Source: Terripilifer sp031921685
GTDB lineage: Bacteria > Pseudomonadota > Alphaproteobacteria > Rhizobiales > Beijerinckiaceae
Direction of reading: 5' to 3'
DNA length: 64,000 nucleotides
Assembly: GCF_031921685.1 (NCBI RefSeq)
Contig: NZ_JAPDHU010000003.1
Span: forward strand, 744,001 to 808,000
Positions 50,687 through 59,300 of this stretch are shown here, in pieces. The notes beneath the pieces are model-generated. The model was not told where the DNA came from. It was given only the letters and a program-made list of their open reading frames with translations, and did not search any database. How positions within the stretch are numbered: the stretch's first letter is position 1; every line of letters begins with the position of its first letter. The translations under genes and the position numbers were made by a program.

Positions 50687-51609
50687 CCACCCTTTCCCAG
50701 CCTGAACCCGTTTCCTCCTCCGTGACGGGCCCGTCACTGGCGAAAACCGTTTCCACGCGCGGCATCGGCGCGCAATTGCGCCACATCCGCTATGTCCTCG
50801 CCGACAATCCGGTCACGGCGGGCTCCTTCATCCTGTTCGTGATCTTCCTGCTCGCTGCCCTCGTCGGCCCGAGCCTCGTGCCTTACGACCCACTGGCCAG
50901 CAATACGGCCTCGGCCCTGCGACCACCCTCGGCGCAGCATTGGTTCGGCACCGATCAGCTCGGCCGCGATATTTTCAGCCGCGTCGTCGTCGCCACACGG
51001 CTCGATATGATCATCGCCATCGCCTCGGTCCTTCTCGTCTTCGTGCTCGGCGGCCTCGCCGGCATTGCCGCGGGCTTTTACGGCGGCTGGACCGATCGGA
51101 TCGTCGGACGCATCTCCGATACGATCATGGCTTTCCCGCTCTTCGTGCTTGCCATGGGCATTGTCGCGGCGCTCGGCAATACGGTGACCAATATCGTCAT
51201 CGCCACCGCAATCATCAATTTCCCGCTCTATGCCCGTCTCGCCCGCAGCGAAGCCAACATCCGCCGTGAAGCGGGCTATGTTCACGCCGCGCGCCTCTCC
51301 GGCAACAGCGACCCCCGCATCCTCTTTCGCTTCATCCTGCCCAACATCATGCCGCTGATGATGGTGCAGATCTCGCTGACCATGGGCTATGCGATCCTCA
51401 ATGCCGCCGGCCTCTCCTTCATCGGCCTTGGCGTGCGCCCGCCGACGCCCGAATGGGGCATCATGGTCGCCGAGGGCGCCGCCTTCATCGTCTCCGGCGA
51501 ATGGTGGATCGCCTTCTTTCCCGGCGTGACGCTGATGCTCGCCGTCTTCTGCTTCAATCTGCTCGGTGACGGTCTACGCGATATCGTCGACCCGCTGCGT
51601 CGCACGTGA
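50683..51609 (+). CDS. Dpp-type ABC permease 2 (DppC-like)
   Basis: Partner permease of 308 aa. It has an N-terminal cytoplasmic tail of about 40 residues, first helix AGSFILFVIFLLAALVGPSLVPYDP, then SAQHWFGTDQLGRDIFSRVVVATRLD (typical of DppC/OppC), and the EAA motif REAGYVHAARLSGNSDPRILFRFILPNIMP. The C-terminal block GLSFIGLGVRPPTPEWGIMVAEG is complete. It forms the channel with the gene before. Confidence 0.95.
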   Translation: MTTLSQPEPVSSSVTGPSLAKTVSTRGIGAQLRHIRYVLADNPVTAGSFILFVIFLLAALVGPSLVPYDPLASNTASALRPPSAQHWFGTDQLGRDIFSRVVVATRLDMIIAIASVLLVFVLGGLAGIAAGFYGGWTDRIVGRISDTIMAFPLFVLAMGIVAALGNTVTNIVIATAIINFPLYARLARSEANIRREAGYVHAARLSGNSDPRILFRFILPNIMPLMMVQISLTMGYAILNAAGLSFIGLGVRPPTPEWGIMVAEGAAFIVSGEWWIAFFPGVTLMLAVFCFNLLGDGLRDIVDPLRRT

Positions 51610-51616
51610 GGCCCGG

Positions 51617-53311
51617 ATGACCGCCCAACCCCTCCTCGACGTCCGCGATCTCACCGTCGAATTCGCCACCCGGCGCGGCACCGTGCGTGCCATCGAACAT
51701 ATCGACATCTCCCTTGCGAAGGGCGAGACCTTGGGGATCGTCGGCGAATCCGGCTCCGGCAAGTCCGTCACCTCCTATGCGGTGATGCGCATTCTCGATC
51801 GCGCCGGCCGTATCGCCGAGGGCTCGATCGTCTATTCCGGCATCGACGTTTCCGCCGCGAGCGACCGCGAATTGCGCGATCTGCGCGGCCGTGAAATGGC
51901 GATGATTTTTCAGAACCCGCGTGCGGCACTTAATCCCATCCGTCCCGTCGGCAGGCAAATCGAGGACGTTCTCCTCGAACATGTGCAAACCACCCGCGCT
52001 GAGGCGAAACAGAAAGCCATCGAGGCGCTCGAACAAGTACGCATCGCCCGGCCGGAAGAGCGCTACCACGCCTATCCGTTCGAAATGTCGGGCGGCATGT
52101 GCCAGCGCGTCGTCATTGCCCTCGCGCTCGCCTGCCGGCCGCAACTCCTCATCGCCGACGAACCCACAACTGGCCTCGACGTAACAACGCAGAAGGCCGT
52201 GATGGATCTCGTCACGGAACTGACGCGGGCGCGCGGCATGTCGACCATTCTCATCACCCACGATCTCGGCCTCGCCGCCACCTATTGCGACCGGGTCGTG
52301 GTGATGGAGAAAGGCAAGGTCGTCGAGACGGCTTTGTCGAAGGACATTTTCGCCCGTCCCGAACATCCCTATACGCGCAAGTTGATGCGTGCCACGCCGC
52401 GCCCGGGTGCGGCCTTGCGCGACCTGCTGCCGCTCGAACTCGCCGCCGCCGCACCGGCCCTACCACCGCAGGCCCCGCCCGGCGAAACCCTGCTGCGGGT
52501 CGAGCAATTGGTGAAAGAATATCCGCGCCAGGACAGCGGTTCGCTGTGGCCGAAATTCCTCGGCGGCAAGCCGAAGGAACCGGCGGCGCCCTTCCGCGCC
52601 GTCGACAGCATCGGCTTCGAAGTCCGGCGCGGCGAGACTGTGGGCCTGGTCGGCGAATCCGGCTGCGGCAAATCCACCACGTCGATGATGGTGATGCGCC
52701 TCATCGATCCGACGAGCGGCAAGATCACCTTTGCCGGTGAGGATATTTCCGCCATTCCGGCGCGCGATTTCGCCGTGCATCCGATGCGTCGACGCATTCA
52801 GCTCGTCTTTCAGGACCCAACCGACAGCCTCAATCCGCGCTTCACCGCCGCCCGCGCCATCGCCGATCCGATCCTGCGCAGCGGCCAATCGCTCGATGAT
52901 CAGGCCATCCGCGCTCGCTGCGAGGAACTTGCCGGCCTCGTCGGCCTGCCGGTCGAATTTCTCGACCGCCTGCCGCATCAATTATCCGGCGGCCAGAAGG
53001 CGCGTGTCGGCATCGCCCGCGCCTTGGCGCTCAATCCCGATCTCGTCATCCTCGACGAACCGACGGCGGCGCTCGACGTCTCGGTGCAGGCCGTCGTGCT
53101 CAATCTCCTGCAAGATCTGAAGGTCCGGCTCGGCATGAGCTATCTCTTCGTCAGCCACGATCTGCATGTGGTGCGCCTACTCTGCGACAGGGTCATCGTT
53201 ATGCGTTCCGGCCGCATCGTCGAGGAAGGCACATCGCAACAGGTGCTCGAAACGCCGAAGGCCGATTACACACGCGAATTGATCGAAGCCATTCCCCATC
53301 CTCCCGTCTGA
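51617..53311 (+). CDS. Fused Dpp-type ABC ATPase (DppD-DppF)
   Basis: A 564-residue chain with two complete ABC ATPase domains. Domain 1 has Walker A GESGSGKS (about 40), signature MSGGMCQR and Walker B LLIADEPTTGLD. Domain 2 starts near 290 with GESGCGKSTTSMM, signature LSGGQKARVGIARAL and Walker B LVILDEPTAALDVS. The oligopeptide-type C-terminal tail (EHPYTRKLM) follows domain 1. The start at 51617 begins 8 bases after the permease stop. It powers the importer as one chain instead of two. Confidence 0.94.
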   Translation: MTAQPLLDVRDLTVEFATRRGTVRAIEHIDISLAKGETLGIVGESGSGKSVTSYAVMRILDRAGRIAEGSIVYSGIDVSAASDRELRDLRGREMAMIFQNPRAALNPIRPVGRQIEDVLLEHVQTTRAEAKQKAIEALEQVRIARPEERYHAYPFEMSGGMCQRVVIALALACRPQLLIADEPTTGLDVTTQKAVMDLVTELTRARGMSTILITHDLGLAATYCDRVVVMEKGKVVETALSKDIFARPEHPYTRKLMRATPRPGAALRDLLPLELAAAAPALPPQAPPGETLLRVEQLVKEYPRQDSGSLWPKFLGGKPKEPAAPFRAVDSIGFEVRRGETVGLVGESGCGKSTTSMMVMRLIDPTSGKITFAGEDISAIPARDFAVHPMRRRIQLVFQDPTDSLNPRFTAARAIADPILRSGQSLDDQAIRARCEELAGLVGLPVEFLDRLPHQLSGGQKARVGIARALALNPDLVILDEPTAALDVSVQAVVLNLLQDLKVRLGMSYLFVSHDLHVVRLLCDRVIVMRSGRIVEEGTSQQVLETPKADYTRELIEAIPHPPV

Positions 53312-53329
53312 GTGAAAGACAAGATTCGT

Positions 53330-55138
53330 ATGAATGCCTCCGTGGTTGATTTGAGTTTCGATTTGACGAGCCTGCGCCAGGCCTATGCCGAAGGCCTGAG
53401 TCCGGCCGACGTTATCCGCGAAGTTTATCGCCGTATCGCTGCAGTCGATGACACCGGCATTTTCATTTCGCTGCTCACCGAGAGCAAGGCGCTCGACTAT
53501 GCCGCGACGCTCGGTTCCTATGATGCCGCGCGCCCGCTCTGGGGCGTGCCCTTCGCCATCAAGGACAATATCGATTTCGCCGATCTGCCGACCACGGCTG
53601 CCTGTCCGGACTTCGCCTACACACCGAGTGAACATGCCCACGCCGTCGCGCGCTTGATCGCCGCTGGCGCCATTCCGATCGGCAAGACCAATCTCGATCA
53701 ATTCGCCACCGGCCTCGTCGGCGTGCGCTCGCCCTATCCGATCCCGCGCAACAGTTTCGACGCGGCCATGGTGCCGGGCGGTTCCAGTTCGGGATCGGCC
53801 GTCGCCGTCGCCCAGGGCCTCGTGACTTTTGCTCTCGGCACCGACACGGCAGGTTCCGGCCGCGTGCCCGCCGGCCTCAACAATCTCGCGGGCCTCAAGC
53901 CGACGCTCGGCGCGATCTCGACACGCGGCGTCGTGCCGGCCTGCCGCACGCTCGATTGCGTCTCGATCTTCGCGCTCACGGTGGCCGACGCCTACGACGT
54001 CTTCGCCGCCATGGCCGGCTTCGATCCGCAGGACTCATACTCACGACCATCGGTCGTTGGCCCATTGACGAACCCGCCATCGGCCCTGCGCCTCGCCATC
54101 CCCGATGCCAAAAGCCGTCGCTTCGGCGGCGATGCCCTGTCGGAAAAAGCCTTCATGGGCGCGGTGGAAGATGCCGTGGCGCTCGGCGCCACCGTCCACG
54201 AGATCGACCTCACAGCGTTCTTCGACACCGCCCGCCTGCTCTATGAAGGCCCATGGGTAGCCGAGCGTCATCACGCGGTACGCGATTTCATGACGCGCGC
54301 GCCACACGCCATGCTGGCGGTGACAGCCGGCATCATCGGCAACGCCGGAAAATTCTCTGCCACCGATACGTTCGGTGCGCTCTATCGCCTGGCGGAGCTG
54401 CGCCGCCTGACGGCACCGACCTGGCAGAACTGCGACATGCTGATGGTGCCGACCTATCCGCGCCCGCGCTCCGTCGCCGATTTGCAGGCCGACCCGATTG
54501 CGCCCAACAGCGAGCTCGGCACCTATACCAATTCCGTCAATCTGCTCGATCTCTGCGCACTCGCCGTACCGTCGCGCTTCCGCGACGATGGCTTTCCTTC
54601 CGGCATTACCTTGATCGGCCCGGCAGGACAGGATGGCGCGCTTGCCGCCTTCGGCGCGCGCTTGCAAACCCATTCGGGACAACCGCTCGGCGCGACGCGC
54701 AAGCCCCAGCCGCCGCTCGCCTTACCTGCCATCCGGGCTTTGCCACCGGAGATCGAACTCTGCGTCGTCGGCGCCCATCTTTCCGGCATGGCGTTGAACG
54801 GCGAATTGACTACGCGCGGTGCCCGTTTCTTACGCGCGGTCAAAACCACGCCCGACTATCGCCTGTTCGCTTTGCCCGGCGGCCCGCCCTATCGCCCCGG
54901 CCTGCTGCGCGTCGAAGCTGGAGAAGGCCACGCCATCGAGACGGAGGTCTGGGCGCTGACACCGGAAGCCTTCGGCAGTTTCGTCGACGGCGTGCCCGCG
55001 CCGCTGGGCATTGGCACCACGCTTCTGGCTGACGGCACGCGGCCGAAGGGCTTCATCGTCGAGAGCGAAGCGACACGAGATGCGCGCGACATCTCCCACT
55101 ACGGCGGCTGGCGCGCCTATATGCAAGAAATGGTTTAA
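53330..55138 (+). CDS. atzF: Allophanate hydrolase
   Basis: Amidase-signature enzyme that cleaves allophanate to ammonia and carbon dioxide. From the ATG at 53330 (602 aa) the Ser-cisSer-Lys triad is Lys78 (FAIKDN), Ser152 (PGGSSSGSA) and Ser176 (DTAGSGRVP), with the same internal spacing as Pseudomonas AtzF (Lys91, Ser165, Ser189). SPYPIPRNSFDAAMVPGGSS is typical of AtzF/urea amidolyase. A second C-terminal domain (about 465-600: CVVGAHLSGMALNGELTTRGARF, GIGTTLLADGTRPKGFIVE) is the AtzF-specific one that helps assembly and decarboxylation. Full length. GTG at 53312 is an alternative start. No urea carboxylase gene is nearby, so allophanate comes from elsewhere. Confidence 0.94.
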   Translation: MNASVVDLSFDLTSLRQAYAEGLSPADVIREVYRRIAAVDDTGIFISLLTESKALDYAATLGSYDAARPLWGVPFAIKDNIDFADLPTTAACPDFAYTPSEHAHAVARLIAAGAIPIGKTNLDQFATGLVGVRSPYPIPRNSFDAAMVPGGSSSGSAVAVAQGLVTFALGTDTAGSGRVPAGLNNLAGLKPTLGAISTRGVVPACRTLDCVSIFALTVADAYDVFAAMAGFDPQDSYSRPSVVGPLTNPPSALRLAIPDAKSRRFGGDALSEKAFMGAVEDAVALGATVHEIDLTAFFDTARLLYEGPWVAERHHAVRDFMTRAPHAMLAVTAGIIGNAGKFSATDTFGALYRLAELRRLTAPTWQNCDMLMVPTYPRPRSVADLQADPIAPNSELGTYTNSVNLLDLCALAVPSRFRDDGFPSGITLIGPAGQDGALAAFGARLQTHSGQPLGATRKPQPPLALPAIRALPPEIELCVVGAHLSGMALNGELTTRGARFLRAVKTTPDYRLFALPGGPPYRPGLLRVEAGEGHAIETEVWALTPEAFGSFVDGVPAPLGIGTTLLADGTRPKGFIVESEATRDARDISHYGGWRAYMQEMV

Positions 55139-55150
55139 CGAGGACGCGAC

Positions 55151-55336
55151 ATGGACGATCAGACCGATTGGGACGCCTTCATCGGCGCTTCCGCCAAAGT
55201 TTTGGACATTCCGGTGGGCGAGGACTCCCGCCCCATTGTCCGCGCCAATCTCGAACTCGCCGCCCGCATGGCGAAACTGGTGGCTGACTTCCCGCTCGAT
55301 GAACGCGAAGAACCCGCGCCGGTGTTTCGCGCATGA
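55151..55336 (+). CDS. atzG: AtzG-like small subunit (DUF4089)
   Basis: A 61-residue protein with the GatC-like DUF4089 layout: a helix around DAFIGASAKVLDIPV and another in RANLELAARMAKLVADFPLD, ending in the conserved PAPVF. It starts 12 bases after atzF and overlaps atzE by ATGA (55333-55336). AtzG is the partner that holds the AtzE amidase in a GatCA-like complex, and the overlap matches a stoichiometric complex. Confidence 0.9.
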   Translation: MDDQTDWDAFIGASAKVLDIPVGEDSRPIVRANLELAARMAKLVADFPLDEREEPAPVFRA

Positions 55337-56733
55337 GCCTCGCTTTCGAAACCATGACCGCGCATACGATCGCCCAAGCGGTGATCAAAGGCGAAGTGAC
55401 GGCCCGCGCCATTGTCGAGGCTTGCCTGGCGCGGATCGCCCAGCAGGACCCGAAACTCAACGCTTTCACCAAGGTCACCGCTGAACGCGCCCTCACCCAC
55501 GCCGATGCCATCGATGCGCGCCGCCGCCTGGGCGGTCAGCTCGGACCGTTGGCTGGCGTTCCCTTCGCGGTGAAAAACCTTTTCGACGTAGAAGAGGTGG
55601 TGACCTTGGCCGGCTCCAAGATCAATGCCGACAATCTGCCGTCCGGCGCCGACGCCACGCTGGTGCGCAAGCTCGAAGCCGCCGATGCCATTCTCGTCGG
55701 CGCGCTCAACATGGGCGAATATGCCTATGACTTCACGGGCGAGAACGCGCACTACGGCCCCTCGCGCAATCCGCACGATCCCGATCGCATGGCGGGTGGT
55801 TCATCGGGCGGTTCCGGCACCGCCGTCGCCTCCGGCATGACGCCGATCGCGCTCGGTTCCGACACCAACGGCTCGATCCGCGTTCCCTCGTCGCTCTGCG
55901 GTCTGTTCGGCTTGAAACCGACCTATGGCCGCTTGTCGCGTTACGGCACTTATCCTTTCGTCTCCGCTTTCGATCATCTGGGTCCCATGGCCCGCTCGGT
56001 GACGGATCTCGCCTTGGCTTATGATGCCATGCAGGGCCGCGACGCCGCCGATCACGCCCAAACCGAACGCGCAATCGAACCCGTCACGCCCGCCTTGACC
56101 CAAGGCCTGACGGGCCTGCGCATCGCGCGCGCCGCCGGCTATTTCGACAAAGGCGGCGAACCGGAAGCCCATCGCGCCGTCGAAACCGTGATGAATGCGC
56201 TTGGCGCGGCGGCCAGCGTCGACGTCCCCGAAGCCGGCCGTGGCCGTGCCGCGGCTTTTCTCATCACCATGGCGGAAGGCGCCAGCCTGCATCTCGATCG
56301 CATCCGCACCCGCCAGAACGATTTCGATCCCGAGGTGAAGGACCGCCTCATCGCCGGCGCCATGGTGCCCGCCGCCTGGATCAATCAGGCGCAGAAATTC
56401 CGCACCTGGTATCGGGCTCAAGTGCTGAAACTGTTCGAGACGACCGATGTCATCATCGCGCCGGCGACACCGTGCTTTGCGCCGCATATCGGTCAAAAAA
56501 TCATGTCATTGGCGGGCGTAGACATGCCCGTGCGCGCCAATCTCGGCATGTTCACGCAGCCTTTCTCCTTCATCGGCCTGCCGGTCGCCGCCGCACCGAT
56601 CTGGCTCGATGGCGCGCCACTGCCCATCGGCGTACAGATCATCGGCGCGCCCTGGCGCGAGGACATCGTGCTGCGCGTCGCCCATCATCTCGAAACCATC
56701 GGTGCGGCACGCGCGCCGATTGCCAACGCTTAA
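55333..56733 (+). CDS. atzE: AtzE-type amidase (1-carboxybiuret hydrolase family)
   Basis: Amidase-signature enzyme of 466 aa closely fitting AtzE. The triad is Lys81 (FAVKNLFDV), Ser157 (AGGSSGGSGTAV) and Ser181 (SDTNGSIRVPSSLCG). AtzE deaminates 1-carboxybiuret to 1,3-dicarboxyurea on the cyanuric acid path. Together with AtzG and AtzF it gives the lower part of s-triazine nitrogen release. No AtzD-type cyanuric acid hydrolase or barbiturase is in this window, so the real substrate here may be a related N-carboxy or ureido compound. Confidence 0.92.
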   Translation: MSLAFETMTAHTIAQAVIKGEVTARAIVEACLARIAQQDPKLNAFTKVTAERALTHADAIDARRRLGGQLGPLAGVPFAVKNLFDVEEVVTLAGSKINADNLPSGADATLVRKLEAADAILVGALNMGEYAYDFTGENAHYGPSRNPHDPDRMAGGSSGGSGTAVASGMTPIALGSDTNGSIRVPSSLCGLFGLKPTYGRLSRYGTYPFVSAFDHLGPMARSVTDLALAYDAMQGRDAADHAQTERAIEPVTPALTQGLTGLRIARAAGYFDKGGEPEAHRAVETVMNALGAAASVDVPEAGRGRAAAFLITMAEGASLHLDRIRTRQNDFDPEVKDRLIAGAMVPAAWINQAQKFRTWYRAQVLKLFETTDVIIAPATPCFAPHIGQKIMSLAGVDMPVRANLGMFTQPFSFIGLPVAAAPIWLDGAPLPIGVQIIGAPWREDIVLRVAHHLETIGAARAPIANA

Positions 56734-56744
56734 AAGGACATCCA

Positions 56745-57134
56745 GTGATCATTAACGATCCCGAAACGTTGCGCGAAGTCACGGACGCTTTCGAGCGCTA
56801 CGAAACGGCTCTGACGACTAATGACGTCCAAGCACTGGACGGCTTCTTCTGGAACGACGATCTTGCCATCCGCTACGGCGCTGCCGAAAATCTCTACGGT
56901 TATGGCGCCATTCAGCAGTTCCGCGCCGCGCGCAAGTCTGGAAGCTTCACCCGCAGGTTCGATCGTCTCGTCATCACCACCTATGGCAAGGATTACGCGA
57001 CGGCCTCGCTGCATCACCATCCCGGCAACGCCCCCGGCAAGGTCGGTCGTCAGATGCAGACCTGGGCGCGCCTGCCTGAAGGCTGGCGCATCGTCGCCGC
57101 CCATGTCAGCATGATCGACGATCCGGACGTTTGA
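56745..57134 (+). CDS. atzH: AtzH-like protein (DUF3225, NTF2-like fold)
   Basis: A 129-residue SnoaL/NTF2-like protein of the DUF3225 family. GTG start at 56745 after AAAGGACATCCA. Conserved stretch: LREVTDAFERYETALTTNDVQALDGFFWNDDLAIRYGAAENLYGYGAIQQFRAAR, then RRFDRLVITTYGKDYATASLHHHPG, and RQMQTWARLPEGWRIVAAHVSMI. AtzH sits in many AtzG/E/F loci and is thought to act on a small nitrogen compound or stabilise an intermediate; its catalytic residues cannot be named from the sequence alone. 11 bases after atzE. Confidence 0.88.
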   Translation: MIINDPETLREVTDAFERYETALTTNDVQALDGFFWNDDLAIRYGAAENLYGYGAIQQFRAARKSGSFTRRFDRLVITTYGKDYATASLHHHPGNAPGKVGRQMQTWARLPEGWRIVAAHVSMIDDPDV

Positions 57135-57213
57135 TCCGCAATGGAACCAACTGGCCGAATGAAACATTTTACCTCGGAGATGCGCGTAAGCTGAGTCAGG
57201 CGAGGAAATTCGG

Positions 57214-58677
57214 GTGCAGGATCAAAGGCCGAGCGCATCGCCGACTGCGGCCTCATCAGCCGTCATTGAAACCGACATCCCCTCGCGTCTCGACCGGCTG
57301 CCCTGGACGCGCTTTCACTGGCTCGTGGTGGTCGCCTTGGGCATCACCTGGAGCCTCGACGGGCTCGAGGTGACGATCGCCGGCTCCATCGCCGGCGCCT
57401 TGCGCCAGAGCCCGACCCTGCAATTCACCGCCGCCGACGTCGGCCTCGCCAACAGCGCTTATCTCGCCGGCGCGGTCAGCGGCGCCTTGTTCTTCGGCTG
57501 GCTCACCGATCGCATCGGCCGTAAGAAATTGTTCAGCGTTACGCTGCTCGTCTATCTCGCGGCCACGGCGGCCACCGCCTTCACCTGGGATCTGCCGAGC
57601 TTCGCACTGATGCGCTTTTTCACCGGCGCCGGCATTGGCGGCGAATATAGCGCCATCAACTCCGCCATCCAGGAACTCATACCGGCGCGCCGTCGCGGTT
57701 GGACCGACCTTGCGATCAACGGCAGCTTTTGGATCGGCGCGGCACTGGCGGCTTTCGCCTCGCTCATCCTGCTCGACCCGCGCATCGTCGATCCGGAAAC
57801 GGGCTGGCGTCTGGCTTTCTTTGGCGGCGCCTTCATCGGCCTCGTCATCCTGTTCCTGCGCCGCTACATCCCCGAAAGCCCGCGCTGGCTCATCATCCAT
57901 GGCCAGCCGCAAAGCGCCGAAACCATCGTTGCCCAGATCGAAGAGGAGATCGGCCGCGATCACCAGCTTGAAAACGTGCAACAGCGTGTCCGCATTCGCA
58001 CCCGCCGCTCGACGCCGCTGAGCGAAGTGTTTCGTGTTCTCTTCAAACTTTATCCACGTCGCACGTTTCTCGGCCTGTCCCTCATGGGCGCGCAGGCCTT
58101 TTTCTACAATGCGATCTTTTTCACCTATGCGATGATGCTGACGGACTTCTACGGCGTGCCCACGGGCAATGTCGGCTGGTACATCTTCCCCTTCGCTTTG
58201 GGAAATGTTCTCGGTCCCCTGCTTCTCGGCCGTCTGTTCGACACGATCGGCCGCAAGCCGATGATCGTCTTCACCTATGCCATGTCGGCCCTGCTGCTGA
58301 CGGTGACGGGCTACCTGTTCCAGCAAGGCTTGCTTGACGCGCGCAGCCAGACATTGGCCTGGAGCCTCACCTTTTTCTTCGCTTCGGCCGCCGCGTCATC
58401 GGCCTATCTCGTCGTCGCCGAAAGTTTTCCGCTCGAAATCAGAGCCCTGGCGATCGCCGTCTTCTACGCTTTGGGCACGGGTATCGGTGGTGTGATCGCG
58501 CCGTGGCTTTTCGGCATGCTGATTGAAACCGGATCCCGTGATCAAGTGTTTATTGGTTATCTCATTGGTGCCGGCTTGATGGTGATCGCCGCGGTGCTCG
58601 CCGCCTGGCTCGGTCTCGCCAGCGAGCGCAAACCGCTTGAAAGCGTTGCTCCGCCTCTATCGCTTGAACATGACTGA
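57214..58677 (+). CDS. MFS transporter at the end of the atz operon
   Basis: A 487-residue, 12-helix MFS protein (metabolite:H+ symporter/sugar-porter type; RIGRKKLFSVTL in loop 2-3, PESPRWLI at the end of helix 6, RLFDTIGRKPMIV in loop 8-9). GTG start at 57214, 79 bases after atzH. A second route for the same substrate, or export of a product such as an N-acid or amine, is possible. Ligand unknown. Confidence 0.87.
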   Translation: MQDQRPSASPTAASSAVIETDIPSRLDRLPWTRFHWLVVVALGITWSLDGLEVTIAGSIAGALRQSPTLQFTAADVGLANSAYLAGAVSGALFFGWLTDRIGRKKLFSVTLLVYLAATAATAFTWDLPSFALMRFFTGAGIGGEYSAINSAIQELIPARRRGWTDLAINGSFWIGAALAAFASLILLDPRIVDPETGWRLAFFGGAFIGLVILFLRRYIPESPRWLIIHGQPQSAETIVAQIEEEIGRDHQLENVQQRVRIRTRRSTPLSEVFRVLFKLYPRRTFLGLSLMGAQAFFYNAIFFTYAMMLTDFYGVPTGNVGWYIFPFALGNVLGPLLLGRLFDTIGRKPMIVFTYAMSALLLTVTGYLFQQGLLDARSQTLAWSLTFFFASAAASSAYLVVAESFPLEIRALAIAVFYALGTGIGGVIAPWLFGMLIETGSRDQVFIGYLIGAGLMVIAAVLAAWLGLASERKPLESVAPPLSLEHD

Positions 58678-58716
58678 TGCCCTGCAATCGCCCAGATTCT
58701 CTTGGATGCTGCGCCC

Positions 58717-59208
58717 ATGTCCGCTGATGCCTATACCTTCCGGCCGGCCACGCGCGACGATCTTTCTCTTCTACGCGCCTGGTTGCGCACACCCGAAGTG
58801 AAGCGCTGGTGGGGCGACCCAGCCAAGCAGAAGGCCTTGCTGCACGAAGACATCGACGAACCCGATATCAGCATGTGGGTCGTGTCGCACGATGGTCGCC
58901 CGTTTGCTTACGCGCAGCATTATCACGTGCAGGATTGGCCGCAGCCGCACTTCTCTCGCCTGCCTGAAGATGCCTGCGCCATCGACGCCTTCATCGGCGA
59001 GCCCGAGATGATCGGCAAGGGCCATGGCTCGGCCTTCCTGCGTCAGTTGGCGTTGCGTTTGCGCGACGATGGCGCGGAAACGATCGCCATTGATCCCGAT
59101 GTCGACAATGTCCGCGCCCGCAATGCCTATCGCAACGCCGGTTTTCGCGGCAAATGCATCGTCGAGACCAAGAATGGCCCGGCAATCCTGATGCTGTTCA
59201 ACGCATAG
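58717..59208 (+). CDS. GNAT-family N-acetyltransferase
   Basis: A 163-residue GNAT protein resembling aminoglycoside 6'-N-acetyltransferase-type enzymes (LLRAWLRTPEVKRWWGD at the N-terminus, AIDAFIGEPEMIGKGHGSAFLRQLA carrying the acetyl-CoA P-loop, and IDPDVDNVRARNAYRNAGFRG). ATG at 58717 is chosen; Met 15 bases upstream is possible. It is in line with the MFS gene with a short gap, so it may be in the same transcript. Substrate (an aminoglycoside, polyamine or other amine) unproven. Confidence 0.88.
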   Translation: MSADAYTFRPATRDDLSLLRAWLRTPEVKRWWGDPAKQKALLHEDIDEPDISMWVVSHDGRPFAYAQHYHVQDWPQPHFSRLPEDACAIDAFIGEPEMIGKGHGSAFLRQLALRLRDDGAETIAIDPDVDNVRARNAYRNAGFRGKCIVETKNGPAILMLFNA

Positions 59209-59300
59209 CCCCGACGATTTGACGGATATCGAATGAAGTCTGTAGCCTCCAGGAAGAGAACTGGGGCGCAAACGTGTTGCGCCCATCTGGGGGGACAACG

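Noticed and set aside
57256..58326. 356-residue open frame on the minus strand
   Set aside because: Opposite the MFS gene; strongly skewed Glu/Arg/Gly content, the usual image of membrane helices read in antisense.
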